DNA of 64,000 bases from Hymenobacter plasmatis (GCF_020711255.1 NZ_JAJFAW010000015.1:62001-126000); one strand, 5' to 3'; positions 41,563 through 51,441 are shown, numbered from the stretch's first letter. Notes: generated from the letters alone by a model not told the origin. A program made the numbers and translations.

Positions 41563-42204
41563 GTGCCCGCTCCTGCTTCTTTTTACGTCCGCCACGGCAA
41601 GCGCCTGCTTGATGTGGCCATTGTCCTGCCGCTGCTGGTGCTGGCCCTGCCGCTGCTGGCCGGCGCGGCCGCGCTAGCAGCGGCCCAAAACCGGGGCCGG
41701 GTGCTGTTTCGGCAGCTGCGGCCGGGCTGGCACGGGCGCCCGTTCGTGCTCTATAAAATTCAAACCATGACCGACGCGCGCGACCCGGCCGGCCGCCTCC
41801 TGCCCGATGCCGCCCGCCTGCCCGCCCTGGGCCGCTGGCTGCGCGCTACGTCGCTGGATGAGCTACCCCAGCTCTGGAACATCCTGCGCGGCGACTTGAG
41901 CCTGGTGGGTCCGCGCCCACTGCTGCCGGAGTACCTGCCCCTCTACTCCCCCACCCAGGCCCGCCGCCACGAGGTGCGCCCCGGCCTCACGGGCTGGGCG
42001 CAGGTAAACGGCCGCAACGCCATTTCCTGGGAAGAGAAATTTGCCTTCGACGTGTGGTACGTGGATAATTTATCGTGGCGCCTGGATATGAACATCTTGT
42101 GGCGCACCGCCGGGCGGGTACTGCGCGGCAGCGGCGTGGCTACTCCCGGGCACGCCACCACCGTGGCCTTCCAGGGTAGCCCCCCTCCCTCCGTTTCCCC
42201 GTAG
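41563..42204 (+). CDS. Undecaprenyl-phosphate sugar phosphotransferase (PglC-like)
   Basis: 213 residues from a GTG at 41563, the only start before the conserved region. It is a short monotopic phosphoglycosyl transferase: one membrane segment at about 15-42 after KRLLDVAIVLPL, then YKIQTMTDARD, SLDELPQLWNILRGDLSLVGPRPLLPEY and RPGLTGWAQVNGRN, all typical of the family. It moves a sugar-1-phosphate from a UDP-sugar to the lipid carrier and starts a glycan chain. With the two following genes it forms a PglC-PglD-PglE-like set. Confidence 0.9.
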   Translation: MPAPASFYVRHGKRLLDVAIVLPLLVLALPLLAGAAALAAAQNRGRVLFRQLRPGWHGRPFVLYKIQTMTDARDPAGRLLPDAARLPALGRWLRATSLDELPQLWNILRGDLSLVGPRPLLPEYLPLYSPTQARRHEVRPGLTGWAQVNGRNAISWEEKFAFDVWYVDNLSWRLDMNILWRTAGRVLRGSGVATPGHATTVAFQGSPPPSVSP

Positions 42205-42212
42205 ATTGCTGT

Positions 42213-42908
42213 ATGACCAAGTTGTTTTTCTCGGAATACGAAGAAATGGAAGCCGGCACGCCCATCGTCATTTTTGGCGCGGGCGGCTTGGGGCGGGAGG
42301 TGCTGTTGCTGCTGCAACAGCTCAACTTGAGCCACCCCAGCTGGGACGTGCGCGGCTTCTACGACGACTTGGCCCCCGTTACGCCCACCGTAGCCGCCCT
42401 CCCCTACTTGGGCACCAGCGCCGACCTCAACGCCACCTCCGTGCCGCTGGCCGTGGCCGTGGCCGTGGGCAGCTCGGCCGGGCGGGCCGCCGTGGTGGCC
42501 CGGCTCACCTCGCCGCGGCTATCGTTTCCGGTGCTGGTGCACCCGCAGGTGATGCTGGCCTCGCACCAACGGGTTTCGCTAGGTGAGGGCTGCATCGTGC
42601 AGCAAGGCTGCCTGCTGACCTGCGACATTGAGCTGGGCCGCTTCGTACTGCTCAACCTGGGCTGCACCGTGGGGCACGACGCCGTGCTCGGCGATTTTTG
42701 CTCGCTAATGCCCCACGCCAACGTGAGCGGCGCTGCTCAACTGGGCACCGGCACCTACCTCGGTACCAACGCCACCGTTATCCAGGGCGTGCGCATCGGC
42801 GACAACACCATCATCGGGGCTGGGGCGGTGGCCGTGCGCGATTTACCGGCCAATGTGACGGCGGTGGGCGTCCCCGCCAGGGAATTAAAAATGAAGAATG
42901 AAGACTGA
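42213..42908 (+). CDS. Sugar O/N-acyltransferase, NeuD/PglD family
   Basis: 231 residues from ATG 42213, 8 bases after the preceding stop; a second ATG at 42246 is possible. The N-terminal nucleotide-sugar binding part reads IVIFGAGGLGREVLLLL. The C-terminal left-handed helix is built of hexapeptide repeats (VSLGEGCIVQQGCLL, LNLGCTVGHDAVLGDFCSLMPHANVSG, TYLGTNATVIQGVRIGDN) ending in GVPAREL. The catalytic base is probably His in TVGHD. PglD homologues acetylate a UDP-4-amino-sugar. The last residues (LKMKNED) are encoded inside an AT-rich inverted repeat. Confidence 0.87.
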   Translation: MTKLFFSEYEEMEAGTPIVIFGAGGLGREVLLLLQQLNLSHPSWDVRGFYDDLAPVTPTVAALPYLGTSADLNATSVPLAVAVAVGSSAGRAAVVARLTSPRLSFPVLVHPQVMLASHQRVSLGEGCIVQQGCLLTCDIELGRFVLLNLGCTVGHDAVLGDFCSLMPHANVSGAAQLGTGTYLGTNATVIQGVRIGDNTIIGAGAVAVRDLPANVTAVGVPARELKMKNED

Positions 42909-42954
42909 AGCATTGGTCAAATCCGATAATTCCATTTTCTTCATTGTTAATTCC
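42881..42954. repeat. AT-rich inverted repeat overlapping the acyltransferase 3' end
   Basis: Arm 42881-42902 (ggaattaaaaatgaagaatg) includes the last codons of the acyltransferase gene. Arm 42930-42954 (cttcattgttaattcc) is its imperfect inverse. Confidence 0.65.
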
Positions 42955-42971
42955 TAAATAAGCAAAACAGT

Positions 42972-44129
42972 ATGCGTAGCCAAGACCACGACCGCCTTTT
43001 TCTATCCCCTCCGCACCTGGGCCGTCACGAAATGAACTACGTGCACAAAGCCATTGAGGACAACTGGGTGGCGCCGGCGGGGCCCAATCTGACCGGCTTC
43101 GAGGCCGATATTTGCCAGGCTACCGGCGTGGCGCATTGCGTGGCGCTGTCGTCGGGCACGGCCGCCATTCACCTTGGGCTGATTCTGCTCGGGGTGGGCC
43201 CCGGCGATGAAGTGCTCTGCCCTTCCTTCACCTTCGTGGCCACGGCCAACCCCATTCTCTACGTGGGCGCAACGCCGGTTTTTGTAGACAGCGAAGCCGA
43301 CACCTGGAACCTGTGCCCCGACCGCCTGCGCGAAGCCATAGCGGACCGCATTGCCCGGGGCAAAAAGCCCAAAGCTCTGCTTCTGGTGCACCTCTACGGC
43401 ATGCCGGCCCGGCTCACTGAGATACTGGCTATCGCGGCCGAATACGAGCTGCCCATCCTAGAAGACGCGGCCGAAGCGCTGGGCTCTTGTTTCAACAATA
43501 AGCCGCTGGGTAGCTTCGGCACGGTCGGCGTGTTTTCCTTCAACGGTAACAAGATTCTGACTACCAGCGGCGGCGGCGCGCTGGTGACTAACGACGCGGC
43601 CCTGGCCCAGAAAGCCCGGTTTCTGGCCACCCAGGCCAAGGACGACGCACCCCATTATCAACACTCGGAAGTGGGCTACAACTACCGCCTGAGCAACATC
43701 CTGGCCGGCATCGGCCGCGGGCAAATGGAGCTGCTGTGCGAGCGGGTGAAGCGGCGCCGCGAAATTTTTGCGTGGTACAAGGAACACCTCGCCGGCCTGC
43801 CCGGCGTCGGCGTGGCCCCGGCCACCGAGCCCACCGGCAGCCGCTCCAACCGTTGGCTTACCACGGTCCTGCTCGACCCCACCGAGACAAATGCCACGCC
43901 GGAAACCCTGCGGCTGCAGCTCGAAACCCACAACGTAGAAAGCCGCCCGCTCTGGAAGCCGCTGCATCTGCAGCCCTTATTTGTAGGGGCGCCCATGTAC
44001 GGCGGCTCGGTTTGCGCCAACTTATTTGACCGCGGCCTGTGCTTGCCCAGCGGCACCGCTATGACGGATGCCGACTTGCGCCGGGTAGCCGAGGCCGTAG
44101 CCGAAGGCCTGCCCGTACCCGTCAGTTAA
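42972..44129 (+). CDS. DegT/DnrJ/EryC1/StrS aminotransferase (PglE-like)
   Basis: 385 residues from ATG 42972. A PLP-dependent sugar aminotransferase. Motifs: SSGTAAIHLGL (60-70), ILEDAAEALGS (162-172), and the PLP lysine in FNGNKILTTSGGG (Lys194), followed by VGYNYRLSNILAGIG. It most likely makes a 4-amino-4,6-dideoxy sugar nucleotide that the upstream acyltransferase acetylates and the sugar transferase loads onto undecaprenyl phosphate. The required 4,6-dehydratase is not in the window. It ends in a TTAA shared with the stop of the convergent MFS gene. Confidence 0.9.
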   Translation: MRSQDHDRLFLSPPHLGRHEMNYVHKAIEDNWVAPAGPNLTGFEADICQATGVAHCVALSSGTAAIHLGLILLGVGPGDEVLCPSFTFVATANPILYVGATPVFVDSEADTWNLCPDRLREAIADRIARGKKPKALLLVHLYGMPARLTEILAIAAEYELPILEDAAEALGSCFNNKPLGSFGTVGVFSFNGNKILTTSGGGALVTNDAALAQKARFLATQAKDDAPHYQHSEVGYNYRLSNILAGIGRGQMELLCERVKRRREIFAWYKEHLAGLPGVGVAPATEPTGSRSNRWLTTVLLDPTETNATPETLRLQLETHNVESRPLWKPLHLQPLFVGAPMYGGSVCANLFDRGLCLPSGTAMTDADLRRVAEAVAEGLPVPVS

Positions 44130-45325
44130 ACGGAAGACAGCTGCTGGTCTGTCTGCTTCACTACCCGCACCCCTGCCAGGTACGCGGCCACACCCAACGT
44201 GACCGCAGCCGCCAGGCCAAAGGTTGCCAAGGGGCCGTACCATTGCCACAGCAGGCCCGCGACGGTGCTGGCCCCCAGAGCAGCTAGGCTGCTTAGGCCC
44301 GCGTACGTGCCCAACGCCGCGCCGGTATCGGTTTTAGCGCATAGCGTGCTCACCCAGGCCTTGCCCACGCCCTCGGTAGCGGCGGCGTATACCCCGTATA
44401 GCATAAACAGGGCGGCAAACACCCACCGCTCGTGTGCGAAGGCCACGCCGCCGTAGACTGCGGCAAACACCACCAGGCCCGCCACCATCAGGCGGTGCGG
44501 GCCGAGGCGGTCGGCCAGGTGGCCCAGGGGCCAGGCGCTGGCCACATAGGTCACGTTGTAGAGAATATAGAGGCCGATAACCTGCGTTGCGGGTAAGCCC
44601 CGCTGCCGGGCCAGTAGCAGCAGAAACGCATCGGAGCTATTGAACAGTGCAAACACCAGCAGCCCGCCCACCACCCGGCGGTAGGAGCCGGAAGCCTGCC
44701 GCCAGTAGCGGAAAGACGCCCAGAATGGCACCACCGGCCGGCCCGATGGCACGGCACTCCGCTCCCGCAAGGCAAACGTGATGAGCACCGCTACTACCCC
44801 GGGCACGAAGGCCCAGAGAAACAACGGCCGGAACTGCCCCGGGTGCGCACCCAGCCACAGGAGCGCCGCCAGCGGCCCCAGCACCGCGCCCAGCGTGTCC
44901 ATAGAGCGCTGAAAGCCAAATACTTTGCCCCGGTCAGCGGGCGTGGTTTCGTCCGACAGCAGCGCATCGCGGGCTCCTGTGCGCAGTCCTTTGCCCAGCC
45001 GGTCGAGGGTACGGGCCAGCAGCACCCAGGCCGGGGTAGCCAGCACCGCCAGTAGCGGCTTCGACACCGCGCTCAGCCCGTAGCCCAACTGCACAAAGGG
45101 CGCGCGCCGGCCCAACCGGTCTGACCACTGCCCAAAATAGCCTTTGCTTAGCCCCGCCACCGCTTCGGCCACGCCTTCCAGCACCCCGATGAAAAACACG
45201 GAAAAGCCGATGGACTGCAAGTACATCGGCATGACCGGATACAGCATTTCGCTGGCCAGGTCAGTGAACAGGCTGACCAGCGAGAGCAGCCACACGGCCC
45301 GAGTCAGGTAGCGAAAGCGTCCCAT
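44126..45325 (-). CDS. Major facilitator superfamily transporter
   Basis: 399 residues from the ATG at 45325; a GTG at 45355 would add ten polar residues and is less likely. About twelve hydrophobic segments. The motif A loop reads GYFGQWSDRLGRRAPFVQ in the first half and GHLADRLGPHRLM in the second. DRLGKGLRTGARDALL and KVFGFQRSMDTLGAVLGP are typical of a bacterial MFS group of unassigned substrate. It overlaps the aminotransferase stop by four bases and has no same-strand partner. Confidence 0.82.
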   Translation of the reverse strand: MGRFRYLTRAVWLLSLVSLFTDLASEMLYPVMPMYLQSIGFSVFFIGVLEGVAEAVAGLSKGYFGQWSDRLGRRAPFVQLGYGLSAVSKPLLAVLATPAWVLLARTLDRLGKGLRTGARDALLSDETTPADRGKVFGFQRSMDTLGAVLGPLAALLWLGAHPGQFRPLFLWAFVPGVVAVLITFALRERSAVPSGRPVVPFWASFRYWRQASGSYRRVVGGLLVFALFNSSDAFLLLLARQRGLPATQVIGLYILYNVTYVASAWPLGHLADRLGPHRLMVAGLVVFAAVYGGVAFAHERWVFAALFMLYGVYAAATEGVGKAWVSTLCAKTDTGAALGTYAGLSSLAALGASTVAGLLWQWYGPLATFGLAAAVTLGVAAYLAGVRVVKQTDQQLSSV

Positions 45326-45397
45326 TTTAAGTACCTCTACGGCGGGTTCGGTCACTTAGCCAAGACAACAGCGCTGTCGCGGCTCAACCGGCTAACG

Positions 45398-46519
45398 CTA
45401 GGCCAGGGCATGCGCCAAATCGGCCAGCAGCTCTTCTACCGGCTCAATGCCCACGCTCAGGCGAATTAGCCCAACGGTGATGCCCAACTCGGCCAGTTGG
45501 TCATCGGCCAGGGCGCGGTGCGAGGTGTAGAGCGGGTGCGAGCACGACGAGTCGACGCCCGCCAGCGAAGGCGCAAACGGAAACCGCTGGGACCGCTGCA
45601 TAAAGCGGTTGACAACCGCCACATCGTCGGGCAACCGGAACGACAGCATGCCGCTGAACAGCCCGTGGCCCTGCGTGGCTGCCAGCGCGTGCTGCGGGTG
45701 CGTGGGCAGCCCTGGGTAGTACACGGCCTGCACCGCCGGGTGCAGGTCCAGAAAATCGGCTACTTGCTGGGCGTTGTGGCTGTGCGCGGCCACCCGCAGT
45801 CGCATGGTTTTCATGCCCCGCACGCTCAGCCAGCTTTCCATGGGGCTAAGCGTGAGGCCGAACACCATGCCTATCTGCCGCAGGCGGGCGGCATCTTCGG
45901 CGGTGCGCGCCACTACGGCCCCGGCGGTCACGTCGGAATGGCCGGCCAGGTATTTGGTCACACTGTGCAGTACCAAATCGGCGCCGAAAGCCAAGGGCTT
46001 GGTGAGTACCGGCGTGGCAAAAGTATTGTCTACCACCAGCTTCAGGCCGTGCTGGTGGCACTCGGTGGCCATTGCCCGCAGGTCTACCACGCGCAGCAGC
46101 GGGTTGCTCATCGTTTCGCAGAGCAGCAGCTTAGTGCTGGCCTGCACGTACGGCCGCAGCTCGTACAGTTCCTCAAACGGCACGTAGCTCACGCTCACCC
46201 CCAGTCGCGACAACTCCTGGTTCAGCAGCGCCGCCGAGCCGCCGTAGATATCGGCCGCGCACAGCACGTGGTCGCCGGCCTGGCAGTAGGTCATCAGCGC
46301 TGCAAAAATGGCAGCCATGCCCGAGCCGGTGGCCACGGCGCCCGCCCCACCCTCCCAGCGGTTCACGGCCTCGGCCAGTTCGTCGCTGTTGGGGTTGCCG
46401 TTGCGCGAGTACAGGTACCGGCTGCCTGGCTCGTCGAAGTACTGCTGCACGGCGTCCAGGTCCTCAAACTTGAAGACGGAAGTTTGGTAAATCGGGGTGA
46501 TTTTGGGGATGATGTTCAT
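45398..46519 (-). CDS. Cys/Met metabolism PLP-dependent enzyme (trans-sulfuration family)
   Basis: 373 residues from the ATG at 46519. The family covers cystathionine gamma-synthase, cystathionine beta- and gamma-lyases and homoserine sulfhydrylases. Motifs: SRNGNPNSDELAEAVN (38-53), ATGSGMAAI (63-71), LVVDNTFATP (161-170), the PLP lysine in HSVTKYLAGHSD (Lys189), and the C-terminal GLIRLSVGIEPVEELLADL. The exact reaction cannot be told from the sequence alone. It is probably monocistronic, just beyond the terminator of atpDC on the same strand. Confidence 0.87.
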   Translation of the reverse strand: MNIIPKITPIYQTSVFKFEDLDAVQQYFDEPGSRYLYSRNGNPNSDELAEAVNRWEGGAGAVATGSGMAAIFAALMTYCQAGDHVLCAADIYGGSAALLNQELSRLGVSVSYVPFEELYELRPYVQASTKLLLCETMSNPLLRVVDLRAMATECHQHGLKLVVDNTFATPVLTKPLAFGADLVLHSVTKYLAGHSDVTAGAVVARTAEDAARLRQIGMVFGLTLSPMESWLSVRGMKTMRLRVAAHSHNAQQVADFLDLHPAVQAVYYPGLPTHPQHALAATQGHGLFSGMLSFRLPDDVAVVNRFMQRSQRFPFAPSLAGVDSSCSHPLYTSHRALADDQLAELGITVGLIRLSVGIEPVEELLADLAHALA

Positions 46520-46533
46520 ACAGGCAGTAAAGC

Positions 46534-46567
46534 AGAAAAGCCTTCCCGGTCACGGAAAGGCTTTTCT
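46534..46567 (-). terminator. Terminator of the atpD-atpC unit
   Basis: The arms agaaaagcctt and aaggcttttct pair around a short loop, 22 bases after the atpC stop and just upstream of the next gene on the same strand. Confidence 0.75.
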
Positions 46568-46588
46568 CAATTCATTTTAACAACCGGC

Positions 46589-46834
46589 TTAAGCAATGGC
46601 GCCTTCAGCCAGCACAATCACATTGTTGCGCAGCACTTCCACCACGCCGCCTTCGATGCGAATGGCTTCGCGGCCGGTCGCGCTGGTCAGCGTTACCTCG
46701 CCGGCGCGCAGGGCGGCAATCAGCGGGGCGTGGTTGTTCAGCACTTCAAACGAGCCATCGGCACCCGGAAATTGGGCTGACGTCACTTCGCCTTCGAATA
46801 CCTTGCGGTCGGGGGTGATGATTTCTAAGTGCAT
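46589..46834 (-). CDS. atpC: ATP synthase epsilon subunit, short form
   Basis: 81 residues from the ATG at 46834. The beta-sandwich domain is complete (LEIITPDRKVFEGEVTSAQFPGADGSFEVLNNHAPLIAAL ... GGVVEVLRNNVIVLAEGA). The usual C-terminal two-helix domain, which can inhibit ATP hydrolysis, is missing. Short epsilon subunits of about 80 residues are common in Bacteroidota. It follows atpD after an 88-base gap that holds an AT-rich inverted repeat. Confidence 0.92.
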   Translation of the reverse strand: MHLEIITPDRKVFEGEVTSAQFPGADGSFEVLNNHAPLIAALRAGEVTLTSATGREAIRIEGGVVEVLRNNVIVLAEGAIA

Positions 46835-46848
46835 ATTCTTGAGTTAAA

Positions 46849-46916
46849 AATTATGAGTTATGAATTATGAATTGGCAAAATCGCAACTCATAATCCACAA
46901 CTCATAACTCATAATT
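46849..46916. repeat. AT-rich inverted repeat inside the atpD-atpC unit, family E
   Basis: Arms 46849-46873 (aattatgagttatgaattat) and 46885-46916 are imperfect inverses and fill almost the whole gap between the two genes. Related words occur at 38.60-38.68 kb. Confidence 0.75.
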
Positions 46917-46922
46917 AACAAC

Positions 46923-48461
<1,539 letters not shown>

Positions 48462-48469
48462 TCAGGCCG

Positions 48470-48477
48470 CAAAATTA
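48470..48477 (-). promoter_or_regulatory. Promoter box TAATTTTG for atpD
   Basis: A TAnnTTTG match on the minus strand, 42 bases before the atpD ATG. Confidence 0.6.
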
Positions 48478-48664
48478 CGGCAGAAGCACGGCTTTTCCAA
48501 CCCCTTGCAGTATAAGGCCGGCCTCCTCACTTTTGAGCCTCTCAAGGCACTTTACACCGTGTAAATCAGCCTGCAATGAGCATTTTGGCGTTTTACCCGG
48601 GCTTCCGGCTCAATTTTATTCAGAAAATTTTTCCACAAAAACTTGCCTCGAATTTTTCCGGTAG

Positions 48665-48672
48665 TACATTTG
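48665..48672 (+). promoter_or_regulatory. Promoter box TACATTTG for tRNA-Gln
   Basis: A TAnnTTTG match 33 bases before the mature tRNA. A TTG about 20 bases further upstream could be the -33 element. Confidence 0.6.
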
Positions 48673-48705
48673 CACTCCCAAACGGCACGTAGCCCACTGG
48701 GAAAT

Positions 48706-48778
48706 TGTCCGATGGTGTAACTGGCAACACGCTTGATTTTGATTCAAGAAAGTCCAGGTTCGAGCCCTGGTCGGACAA
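48706..48778 (+). tRNA. tRNA-Gln (anticodon TTG)
   Basis: A cloverleaf can be folded by eye. Acceptor TGTCCGA pairs with TCGGACA; the D stem is GTGT/ACAC; the anticodon stem is CTTGA/TCAAG with loop TTTTGAT, giving anticodon TTG; the T stem is CCAGG/CCTGG with loop TTCGAGC. The discriminator base is A and the CCA end is not encoded. It has its own promoter box and is followed by a hairpin. Confidence 0.93.
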
Positions 48779-48799
48779 CGACAAAGCTCGAGTAAACGC

Positions 48800-48842
48800 A
48801 AGGCGCTGGCTTCTCCAACTTCCGGAGTGGTCAGCGCCTTTC
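48800..48842 (+). terminator. Hairpin after tRNA-Gln
   Basis: The arms aaggcgctg and cagcgcctt, with an inner ctcc/ggag stem, form a long hairpin followed by ttcgctttt. It probably ends the tRNA transcript before prs. Confidence 0.65.
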
Positions 48843-48924
48843 GCTTTTCCCACCCGGCCGCTTCCATCGCCTCGTTGGCCCGAGCCTTACTGCGCTTCAA
48901 CTTATTATTTCAGCACCTTCCCCT

Positions 48925-49851
48925 ATGAAACAGGTCAAAATATTTGCCGGAAATGCCTCGCACGACCTGGCAGAGCGAATTGCCGCGGCGTATGGCACCC
49001 AGCTCGGCGACCTCAGCATCCAGCGCTTTGCCGACATGGAGCTCGGCCCCAGCTTCAACGAAAGCGTGCGCGGCTGCGCGGTCTTCCTCATCCAGAGCAC
49101 CAACCCGCCGGCCGAAAACCTGATGGAGCTGATGCTGATGGTAGACGCCGCCAAGCGGGCCTCGGCTCACTCCGTCAACATTGTGATGCCCTACTACGGC
49201 TATGCCCGCCAGGACCGCAAAGACAAGCCCCGCGTGAGCATCGGCGCCAAGGTGGTGGCCGATTTCATCCAGAGCGTGGGCACCAGCCGCCTGATGACCT
49301 GCGACCTGCACGCCGGCCAGATTCAGGGCTTTTTCGACATTCCCGTCGACCACCTCGACGGCGCCACGGTCTCGGCCCCCTACATCAAGTCGCTGAACCT
49401 CGAAAACCTCATTTTCGCCTCGCCCGACGTGGGCGGCGTGGTGCGCACCCGCGCCTTCGCCAAGAAGTTCGGCGCTGAAATCGTGGTCTGCGACAAAATG
49501 CGCCTGCGGGCCAATGAAATTGCGTCCATGCAAGTCATCGGCGACGTGACGGGCATGAACGTGGTGCTGGTAGACGACATTGTGGACACGGCCGGCACCA
49601 TCTGCAAAGCCGCAGACCTGCTCATGGAGCGCGGCGCCCTGTCGGTGCGCGCGGTTATCACCCACCCCCTGCTCTCGGGCCCAGCCCACGACCGCATCCG
49701 CGAGTCGGCACTTACGGAGGTAATCGTATCGGACACAATTCCGCTGCGCCAGGAAAACCCCAAGATTCGTGTGATTTCGCTCGCTGATTTATTCGCCGCC
49801 GCCATCCGCAACGTGGTGACGCACGAGAGCATCAGCTCGCTGTTTGTGTAA
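48925..49851 (+). CDS. prs: Ribose-phosphate pyrophosphokinase
   Basis: 308 residues from ATG 48925. It makes PRPP from ribose 5-phosphate and ATP for nucleotide, histidine and NAD synthesis. Visible motifs are ELGPSFNESVRGCAVFLIQST, the flexible-loop region MPYYGYARQDRKDKPR, the metal-binding TCDLHAGQIQGFFDIPVDHL, and the PRPP loop VVLVDDIVDTAGT. Length and motifs are typical of class I enzymes. It sits 146 bases after tRNA-Gln. Confidence 0.94.
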   Translation: MKQVKIFAGNASHDLAERIAAAYGTQLGDLSIQRFADMELGPSFNESVRGCAVFLIQSTNPPAENLMELMLMVDAAKRASAHSVNIVMPYYGYARQDRKDKPRVSIGAKVVADFIQSVGTSRLMTCDLHAGQIQGFFDIPVDHLDGATVSAPYIKSLNLENLIFASPDVGGVVRTRAFAKKFGAEIVVCDKMRLRANEIASMQVIGDVTGMNVVLVDDIVDTAGTICKAADLLMERGALSVRAVITHPLLSGPAHDRIRESALTEVIVSDTIPLRQENPKIRVISLADLFAAAIRNVVTHESISSLFV

Positions 49852-49930
49852 ACGGCCCTCGACGGGACGCTTCCGTTGAACTTGCCTAACGGGCACTTTC
49901 CTGTCATTTGGTTTTAGTCAAAGCCGCACG

Positions 49931-50743
49931 ATGCTTTTCGGAGATTTAGCCCTTTCGCAGCAATTGGAACTGACTGAAGCCCGCAGCAATGCGGCCATGG
50001 TGGAATCCCGGGCAAGGTTGTCGGCGGAAGTGGGCGCAGCACATGCCATAATAGCGGGCACGTACGCTTGTTTCGACGGGCCCGGCTCACCCCTGACGCA
50101 AACCTTCGGATTGGGCTTGTTTGAGGTGCCCACAGCGGAGATTTTCGCCCAGCTCGAACGGTACTTTCGGGAGCGCAAGTCTCCGGTTCTGCACGAAGTA
50201 AGCCCGTTAGCGGCCCCGGAAACGCTCCATCTACTGGGGAAGCGCGGATATCGGCCACTGGAGTTTACCAACGTCATGTATCGGCCTATCGAAGCGAGCG
50301 TGGACGACTTGGCCCCGGCGGCACTACGCACCCGCCCTATTACGCCGGCAGAAGTCTCCCTGTGGGCACAAACCTCGGCCCGCGGCTGGGGTGCCGAGTC
50401 GGAAGAGCTGGGCGCTTTTATGCTGGACTTTGCGCCGGTACTCGCGCAAGCCCGCGGCATGCATGCATTCCTAGTAGAAGCCGATGGGAAGGCCATTGCC
50501 GCCGGCAGCCTATTTATTGAGGGGAATGTGGTGCTATTGGCCGGCGCCAGCACGGTGTCCGAAGCTCGTGGGCAAGGTGCTCAACGCGCCCTGCTCACCA
50601 CCCGCTTGAACTGGGCGGCGCACCGAGGCTGTACGCTGGCCATGATGTGTGCGCAGCCCGGCAGTCAGTCGCAGCGTAATGCCGAGCGGGCGGGCTTCCA
50701 GGTAGCCTACACGCGGTTGAAATGGCAGTTGCCACCCGCGTGA
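49931..50743 (+). CDS. GNAT-family N-acetyltransferase
   Basis: 270 residues from ATG 49931. The C-terminal half (about 130-268) is a GNAT fold: FLVEADGKAIAAGSLFIEGNVVLLAGASTVSEARGQGAQRALLTTRL carries the acetyl-CoA binding R/Q-x-x-G-x-G/A loop (ARGQGAQ), and QRNAERAGFQVAYTRLKW is the final strand. The N-terminal 120 residues resemble a second, degenerate GNAT lobe (FERKSPVLHEVSPLAAPETLHLLGKRGYRPLEF). The substrate is unknown. It starts 79 bases after prs, with no obvious promoter. Confidence 0.8.
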   Translation: MLFGDLALSQQLELTEARSNAAMVESRARLSAEVGAAHAIIAGTYACFDGPGSPLTQTFGLGLFEVPTAEIFAQLERYFRERKSPVLHEVSPLAAPETLHLLGKRGYRPLEFTNVMYRPIEASVDDLAPAALRTRPITPAEVSLWAQTSARGWGAESEELGAFMLDFAPVLAQARGMHAFLVEADGKAIAAGSLFIEGNVVLLAGASTVSEARGQGAQRALLTTRLNWAAHRGCTLAMMCAQPGSQSQRNAERAGFQVAYTRLKWQLPPA

Positions 50744-50804
50744 TTTGGAAGGCAACTCGAAGGTCTTTCTGGCCGCATTCATTGGTATTCTGACAAATAG
50801 CGGC

Positions 50805-50812
50805 TACCTTTG
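50805..50812 (+). promoter_or_regulatory. Promoter box TACCTTTG for rplY
   Basis: A perfect TAnnTTTG match 56 bases before the L25 ATG, with a TTG about 20 bases upstream of it. Confidence 0.65.
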
Positions 50813-50868
50813 CGGCCCGTTTCGGCAAGGTTGCCGGGGTGGTAAATCATTCCTAACCAAAGTTTTTT

Positions 50869-51441
50869 ATGAAAAGCCTCGAGATTGTAGGGTTTAAAAG
50901 AGCGAATCTCGGTAAAACGGACGCCAAGGCATTGCGCCTCGACGCTCAAGTACCGTGCGTGTTGTATGGCGGCAAGGACACCGTGCACTTCTCTGTGCCC
51001 GCTATCCTATTCCGCGAGTTGTTGTACACGCCTGAGGCACACATTGTGGACCTGAACGTGGAAGGCACCATGTACAAAGCCATTGTGCAGGACGCGCAGT
51101 TTCACCCCGTGAACGAAATGCTCCTCCACGTTGACTTCCTCGAGTTGGAAGAAGGCAAAGAGGTGAAGATGGACATCCCCGTGAAGTACGTAGGCGTATC
51201 GCCGGGCGTACTGGCCGGTGGCAAGCTGGTGAGCAAGCTGCGCAAAGTGCGCGTGCGCGCCACCATGGATAACCTCCCCGACTACGTAGAAGTGAACATC
51301 AGCACGATGGAGCTGGGCAAATCCATTAAGGTAGGTGCCGTGGAGCCAACTGGCTACACCATCCTGACCAGCTCGGAGGCTCCCATCGCCACCATCACCA
51401 TCCCACGTGCGCTGAAAGGCGAACTGGCTGCTGGCAAGTAA
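50869..51441 (+). CDS. rplY: 50S ribosomal protein L25 / general stress protein Ctc
   Basis: 190 residues from ATG 50869. The N-terminal L25 domain (about 1-90) binds 5S rRNA and includes LRLDAQVPCVLYGGKD and HPVNEMLLHVDFLEL. The C-terminal TL5-like beta domain (about 95-180) contains VPVKYVGVSPGVLAGGKLV and DNLPDYVEVNISTMELGKSIKV. This is the longer CTC form. It is followed by a good terminator, with pth beyond it. Confidence 0.94.
   Translation: MKSLEIVGFKRANLGKTDAKALRLDAQVPCVLYGGKDTVHFSVPAILFRELLYTPEAHIVDLNVEGTMYKAIVQDAQFHPVNEMLLHVDFLELEEGKEVKMDIPVKYVGVSPGVLAGGKLVSKLRKVRVRATMDNLPDYVEVNISTMELGKSIKVGAVEPTGYTILTSSEAPIATITIPRALKGELAAGK

Noticed and set aside
42404..42721. Minus-strand frame inside the PglD-like gene considered as a toxin-antitoxin component
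   Set aside because: Serine/arginine-rich low-complexity antisense sequence without start context or partner.
48616..48900. Minus-strand frames across the tRNA-Gln gene
   Set aside because: They run antisense through a clear tRNA cloverleaf and its terminator.
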